Origin: Acidobacteriota bacterium | GTDB lineage: Bacteria; Acidobacteriota; Terriglobia; Terriglobales; Acidobacteriaceae | DNA: 17,520 bases | Assembly (NCBI GenBank): GCA_021810735.1 | Contig: JAJZIF010000026.1 | Coordinates: 1-17,520 of the forward strand | Direction of reading: 5' to 3' | Shown here: positions 15,231 through 17,520 of the stretch, piece by piece | Layout: each line of letters opens with the position of its first letter | Position numbering within the stretch: the stretch's first letter is position 1 | Program-made: the position numbers and the translations under genes | The notes under the pieces: model-generated | What the model was told of the DNA's origin: nothing | The model's database searches: none | The model's input: the letters and a program-made list of their open reading frames with translations, nothing else

Positions 15231-15773
15231 CTATTTTCTCTTGGCATCGCCGTTGAGATGGACAAATTCGCAAGCAATGGCGAATCGGTAAGTCGTCACA
15301 TTTAAGAGATCGGTGCTTTCAGAGACGAGAATTTTTTCAGGTAATGTGGCAAGCCCCGTCGCCTTGAGTGCCTTATCCAATTGCGAGCGCAGCCTCTGGA
15401 TGTACACCTTGATTGATTTGCGAGCCAGTTTGACTGCTGGCCTCGGTGTTGAGGGCGCGTTTGCGCCTAAGCGAATACAAAACGGGTCTGAAACGAGAAG
15501 GTGCTCGATTTGTGAAGCGGTAAGGAACATGGACCTTTTTCGGGCGAGGAGGTCCGCGATCACGAGGCCCATTGGGGAAAGGCTCAGCGGGATTGTACGG
15601 GAATGGACCACGAGGCTGATCTGCTCCACCGTTTCGCCAGGCAGGCAATTCGTCAACGGTTGATGCGCTCCATGCACGACAACGAGACGCGGGCTAGCGG
15701 ACGCAACCTGCGCCCGCTTGGCGCGCAGGTATTCGATCTCCGCTACAGCTTCCTGAATGCCGCTATTACTCAT
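15231..15773 (-). CDS. Stand-alone winged-helix DNA-binding protein (OmpR/PhoB C-terminal type)
   Basis: Predicted 180-residue regulator. Residues 5-23 form a likely short coiled-coil or helix. About 50-75 gives the leading beta strands and first helix (ISLVVHSRTIPLSLSPMGLVIADLL). Residues 80-115 hold the second helix and an unusually long loop. Residues 116-136 (KLARKSIKVYIQRLRSQLDKAL) are the recognition helix of the OmpR type, and 147-173 the wing. It lacks the receiver domain normally fused to this effector domain. ATG 15773 overlaps the end of the preceding degenerate-receiver gene by eight bases, with GAGG upstream, so the two are translationally coupled. They look like a response regulator split into two chains. 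The target promoter is not known; autoregulation of the cluster is plausible. Confidence 0.72.
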   Translation of the reverse strand: MSNSGIQEAVAEIEYLRAKRAQVASASPRLVVVHGAHQPLTNCLPGETVEQISLVVHSRTIPLSLSPMGLVIADLLARKRSMFLTASQIEHLLVSDPFCIRLGANAPSTPRPAVKLARKSIKVYIQRLRSQLDKALKATGLATLPEKILVSESTDLLNVTTYRFAIACEFVHLNGDAKRK

Positions 15774-16086
15774 GGAGTACCCTCACATTCAACTCATCTC
15801 CGAAAAGGCGGTCGGTAGGTCCAATCGACGGCCACCGCAGCAGGCAGACGACATCCATCGCGTGCTTGGCGTTTACCACCGATTCACAGAACGCCTTCAG
15901 ATCGTTCCGCCACCAGGAAGGCGACGATGAGACGAAAACCACCGCGCTGATGCCTTGGGAGGCTACCGCCTGCATCGCGGTCCGATGATCGCGGTGAACC
16001 GACACAAAGTAATTCGCCGCTTCCAGAGCATCCTTCAAAGCTGTCGCGTGGATGGGGTCCGGATCGACAATCAGTATCTGTTCCAT
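15766..16086 (-). CDS. Stand-alone degenerate receiver-domain protein (pseudo-receiver)
   Basis: Predicted 106-residue protein. ATG 16086 has GAGGAG seven bases upstream. The start, MEQILIVDPDP, is the classic first strand and acidic pocket of a response-regulator receiver (D8, D10), followed by a helix (HATALKDALEAANYFVSV) and the HRDHRTAMQAVASQ segment typical of receivers. At the phospho-acceptor position the sequence is AVVFVSSSP, so the conserved Asp is replaced by a hydrophobic residue near V52. The conserved Lys near the end is also not evident. It therefore should not be phosphorylated in the normal way and may work by protein contacts, probably with the winged-helix protein encoded by the overlapping next gene. 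The length is slightly short for a receiver (usually 115-125), consistent with a degenerate domain. Confidence 0.65.
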   Translation of the reverse strand: MEQILIVDPDPIHATALKDALEAANYFVSVHRDHRTAMQAVASQGISAVVFVSSSPSWWRNDLKAFCESVVNAKHAMDVVCLLRWPSIGPTDRLFGDELNVRVLHE

Positions 16087-16147
16087 AGCAGCGCGGCTCC
16101 TCTTTGAAACCGGGCTGTGGACTCACCAGCCCAGGGTTGCCGTCACA

Positions 16148-17158
16148 TCATGCCGCAGCCGCCTTCGAGATCACGGGCAGGTTGATAAACTCGTCCGCTG
16201 ATTTCTTCAGGCACCATGCCGTTCCCTCCCTGACGCCAATCACGACCACCCTCACGGGCCGCCGCTGATTCTTTACCAGCCGGACTACATCGATCATTGA
16301 ATGGTCGCCACCCATGCAGATGAGCGTGTCCGCGACGAGACCGGCAACGACACACTTGCTGACTACGCGGTCATCGCAGTCCGGCCCGAGTCCGCGATCA
16401 ACGGTGTAGCCGAGGCGTTCAATACGCTGCGCGACGTAGACGGGTAAGCCCGGGTTGGCAACCATAGTTGCCTCGTGAATTGAGCCGTACCTTCTGGCGA
16501 TATTGAGCACTGCTGCCAAATCGGGCCGCGCACCTTTTCCGTATACGGCTTCAACCCTTCTGGCTAGGTTCGGACCGTCACCGACAAGGCATACTTTGGG
16601 CTGGGTGGTTTCCGCTTCCTGTTCTGCCAGTGCAGAAGCGAAGCGGGCCATCTGTTTCTGATTCAGAACTACACTCATACTTTCCTCCTTTAGGCGCTTC
16701 ACAAATCCTGGGAGTCTGGACCAACCTGACACCGCCGCGAACTCTCTCGAATCGGGTGGTTGCACGTAATTCGCGCCGAAGGGAGATGCGGTGATCTCCT
16801 CGCCACAGGTGGCGAGCGGAATCTCTTTTCTCGCCTCAAGGTCGTAGATCGCGCTTTGGCCGTGACTAATCCCAAGATCAATCGCTTCGTCCAGCGACAA
16901 GGGGCATACCACCACGTCAAGGACGTGGCGATTTCGTTCGCAATCGACCCACGTCCCAAGCGCGTGGTCGGGTAGGACCAGGAGATCCGAATTGACGATG
17001 GCGAACGCGAAGAGGAGCTCCCAGGTCGGCGCGACGATGAGCTCCACTGTGCGTTGCGGATAGGTTGAAACGGCAAAGCGGGGGAGTCCGGCCATATTTC
17101 CGCCGCTCACGCTTACGGTCGATCCAGACCATTTGGCATAGAGCGCAGCAGCAGCCAT
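16148..17158 (-). CDS. Two-part protein: unknown N-terminal domain plus NYN (LabA/DUF88-like, PIN-superfamily) domain
   Basis: From ATG 17158 the frame codes for 336 residues. Residues 1-160 are not recognised; they look like a compact alpha/beta domain (ELIVAPTWELLFAFAIV, CERNRHVLDVVVCPLSLDEAIDLG). Residues about 188-330 match the NYN pattern: VCLVGDGPNL (first acidic site and Asn), PDCDDRVVSK (second acidic site), ICMGGDHSMIDVV in place of SGDxDF, and SADEFINLPV at the end. NYN proteins are predicted or shown RNA nucleases. The usual second Asp of the SGDxDF motif is Ser here, so activity may be altered. Start choice is uncertain, since no good ribosome-binding site precedes 17158 and the frame is open to 17344. 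A perfect internal start at 16678 could make the NYN part alone. It leads the cluster, 61 bases before the pseudo-receiver. Confidence 0.62.
   Translation of the reverse strand: MAAAALYAKWSGSTVSVSGGNMAGLPRFAVSTYPQRTVELIVAPTWELLFAFAIVNSDLLVLPDHALGTWVDCERNRHVLDVVVCPLSLDEAIDLGISHGQSAIYDLEARKEIPLATCGEEITASPFGANYVQPPDSREFAAVSGWSRLPGFVKRLKEESMSVVLNQKQMARFASALAEQEAETTQPKVCLVGDGPNLARRVEAVYGKGARPDLAAVLNIARRYGSIHEATMVANPGLPVYVAQRIERLGYTVDRGLGPDCDDRVVSKCVVAGLVADTLICMGGDHSMIDVVRLVKNQRRPVRVVVIGVREGTAWCLKKSADEFINLPVISKAAAA
16676..16692 (-). promoter_or_regulatory. Consensus ribosome-binding site and ATG inside the NYN frame
   Basis: On the minus strand AAAGGAGG lies five bases before the ATG at 16678. It would start a 176-residue NYN-only protein (16148-16678) with the domain beginning near residue 28. 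This is among the best ribosome-binding sites in the window. Either the true gene starts here and the upstream frame is a separate fused or read-through reading frame, or two products are made. Confidence 0.7.
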
Positions 17159-17198
17159 CTTTGCAACAGGGGGGGCTATATCCTCAAGGAGATGTGGG

Positions 17199-17228
17199 AA
17201 GACACCGCAGCACAAGACACCGCAGCAC
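17199..17228. repeat. Perfect tandem duplication of a 15-base unit
   Basis: AAGACACCGCAGCAC occurs twice with no spacer. As the length is a multiple of three, it preserves any frame; in the NYN-protein frame it would give a repeated C-C-G-V. It probably arose by replication slippage and may lie in the 5' leader of the cluster. Confidence 0.85.
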
Positions 17229-17277
17229 TCTTGACACGTTAAATATCTCGCAGTATTGTGCTTAGACCGCTCCCCGC

Positions 17278-17386
17278 GAGGGCTGAAAAGGCCCTCACGC
17301 CCGACGGCGAGAGGGACGGTAGTTTTGCGACGCGTGTTCGCCACGAATCACCTCGTGGTGCGCACGTCCCGCGAAATTCTGCGGGA
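17278..17386. repeat. Cluster of four inverted repeats with overlapping arms
   Basis: GAGGGC (17278-17283) pairs with GCCCTC (17291-17296). CCCTCACGCC (17292-17301) pairs with GGCGAGAGGG (17306-17315) with one mismatch and a four-base loop. Since both use 17292-17296, the two hairpins exclude each other. CCACGA/TCGTGG (17341-17358) and TCCCGC/GCGGGA (17367-17386) are further small hairpins. Confidence 0.5.
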
Positions 17387-17390
17387 TTCG

Positions 17391-17420
17391 GCCAGGCGCC
17401 TGCTAGCGCCTGGCCCTTTT
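17391..17420 (+). terminator. Intrinsic-terminator-like hairpin
   Basis: GCCAGGCGC (17391-17399) pairs perfectly with GCGCCTGGC (17406-17414) across a six-base loop, then CCTTTT follows on the plus strand. This fits a rho-independent terminator for plus-strand transcription. No plus-strand gene is seen directly upstream, so it may block antisense read-through or belong to a small RNA. Confidence 0.5.
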
Positions 17421-17513
17421 CGTGCTCACTCACGAACAGCTTTGCCGAAAATTCCTGACGGAACCAGTGGAAGGTTTTCTACACTATCTACAGTTTTATT
17501 ACCGGAGGGTGCT

Positions 17514-17520
17514 GTGTTCC
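17514..17520 (+). CDS. Possible start of a plus-strand gene running out of the window
   Basis: GGAGG at 17504-17508 is followed five bases later by GTG at 17514, with an AT-rich stretch before it. Only seven bases of coding sequence would be in the window, so nothing can be said about the product. Confidence 0.2.

Larger units (their letters stand above)
17159..17520. other. Upstream region of the accessory cluster, hairpin-rich, no clear gene
   Basis: About 360 bases without a convincing gene. Frames on both strands here are short, and they run through inverted repeats. It holds a 15-base tandem duplication (17199-17228), five inverted repeats (17278-17414) and, at the right edge, a possible translation start on the plus strand. 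The promoter of the minus-strand cluster should lie here, but I could not place -10/-35 elements with confidence. Confidence 0.5.

Noticed and set aside
17239..17433. 64-codon minus-strand frame
   Set aside because: It runs entirely through the hairpin cluster, and its residues reflect the inverted repeats rather than a protein.
1..17520. CRISPR arrays, tRNA or rRNA genes
   Set aside because: No regularly spaced repeats and no tRNA- or rRNA-like sequence were seen in any intergenic stretch.

Overview
The window looks like a piece of an Acidobacteriota chromosome, class Terriglobia type (Granulicella, Terriglobus, Edaphobacter and relatives). The main reason is the 1168-residue Oar-like TonB-dependent receptor with an N-terminal carboxypeptidase-regulatory domain, a family greatly expanded in that group. 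It is surrounded by exported hydrolases with strong GGAG ribosome-binding sites and GC-rich third codon positions. The taxon is inferred from gene style only; there is no rRNA or tRNA in the window.

Region 1 (1-12652) is an exported peptide and ester processing locus. At the left edge, on the plus strand, is the C-terminal part of an S10 serine carboxypeptidase. Facing it on the minus strand is a same-direction series, in transcription order: the TonB-dependent receptor (10010-6504), an M28 zinc aminopeptidase with a PA-like insert (6287-4494), a secreted YncE-like beta-propeller (4470-3181), an exported CE1/Fes-type esterase (3113-1926) and a cytoplasmic nitrilase (1897-959). The last four are separated by only 23, 67 and 28 bases and are probably co-transcribed. 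A strong intergenic hairpin lies between receptor and peptidase. A secreted M13 neprilysin-like endopeptidase (10532-12652) is transcribed divergently from the receptor. The roughly 520-base divergent region carries a consensus sigma-54 (-24/-12) promoter pointing at the receptor, with a perfect 14-base palindrome about 130 bases upstream of the predicted start, where an enhancer-binding activator would be expected. I infer that the extracellular peptidases cut peptides, the receptor imports products across the outer membrane, and the whole may be under sigma-54 control.

Region 2 (about 12751-14177) is an IS256-family insertion sequence with an intact DDE transposase, recognisable imperfect terminal inverted repeats and a large palindrome just after the transposase stop codon. 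I could not find a target-site duplication.

Region 3 (14178-17520) is an accessory-looking minus-strand cluster of mostly unrecognised genes. It encodes a protein with a C-terminal NYN/LabA-type (PIN-like nuclease) domain preceded by an unknown domain, with a perfect internal ribosome-binding site that may produce the NYN domain alone. Next come a stand-alone degenerate receiver lacking the phospho-acceptor Asp, and an overlapping stand-alone OmpR-type winged-helix protein, which together look like a response regulator split in two. They are followed by an 82-residue orphan, a truncated second winged-helix copy and a small HEMIH-containing orphan. Upstream of the cluster is a 15-base tandem duplication and a run of several hairpins. 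This cluster is the best candidate in the window for an undescribed system. Its function cannot be read from the sequence alone.
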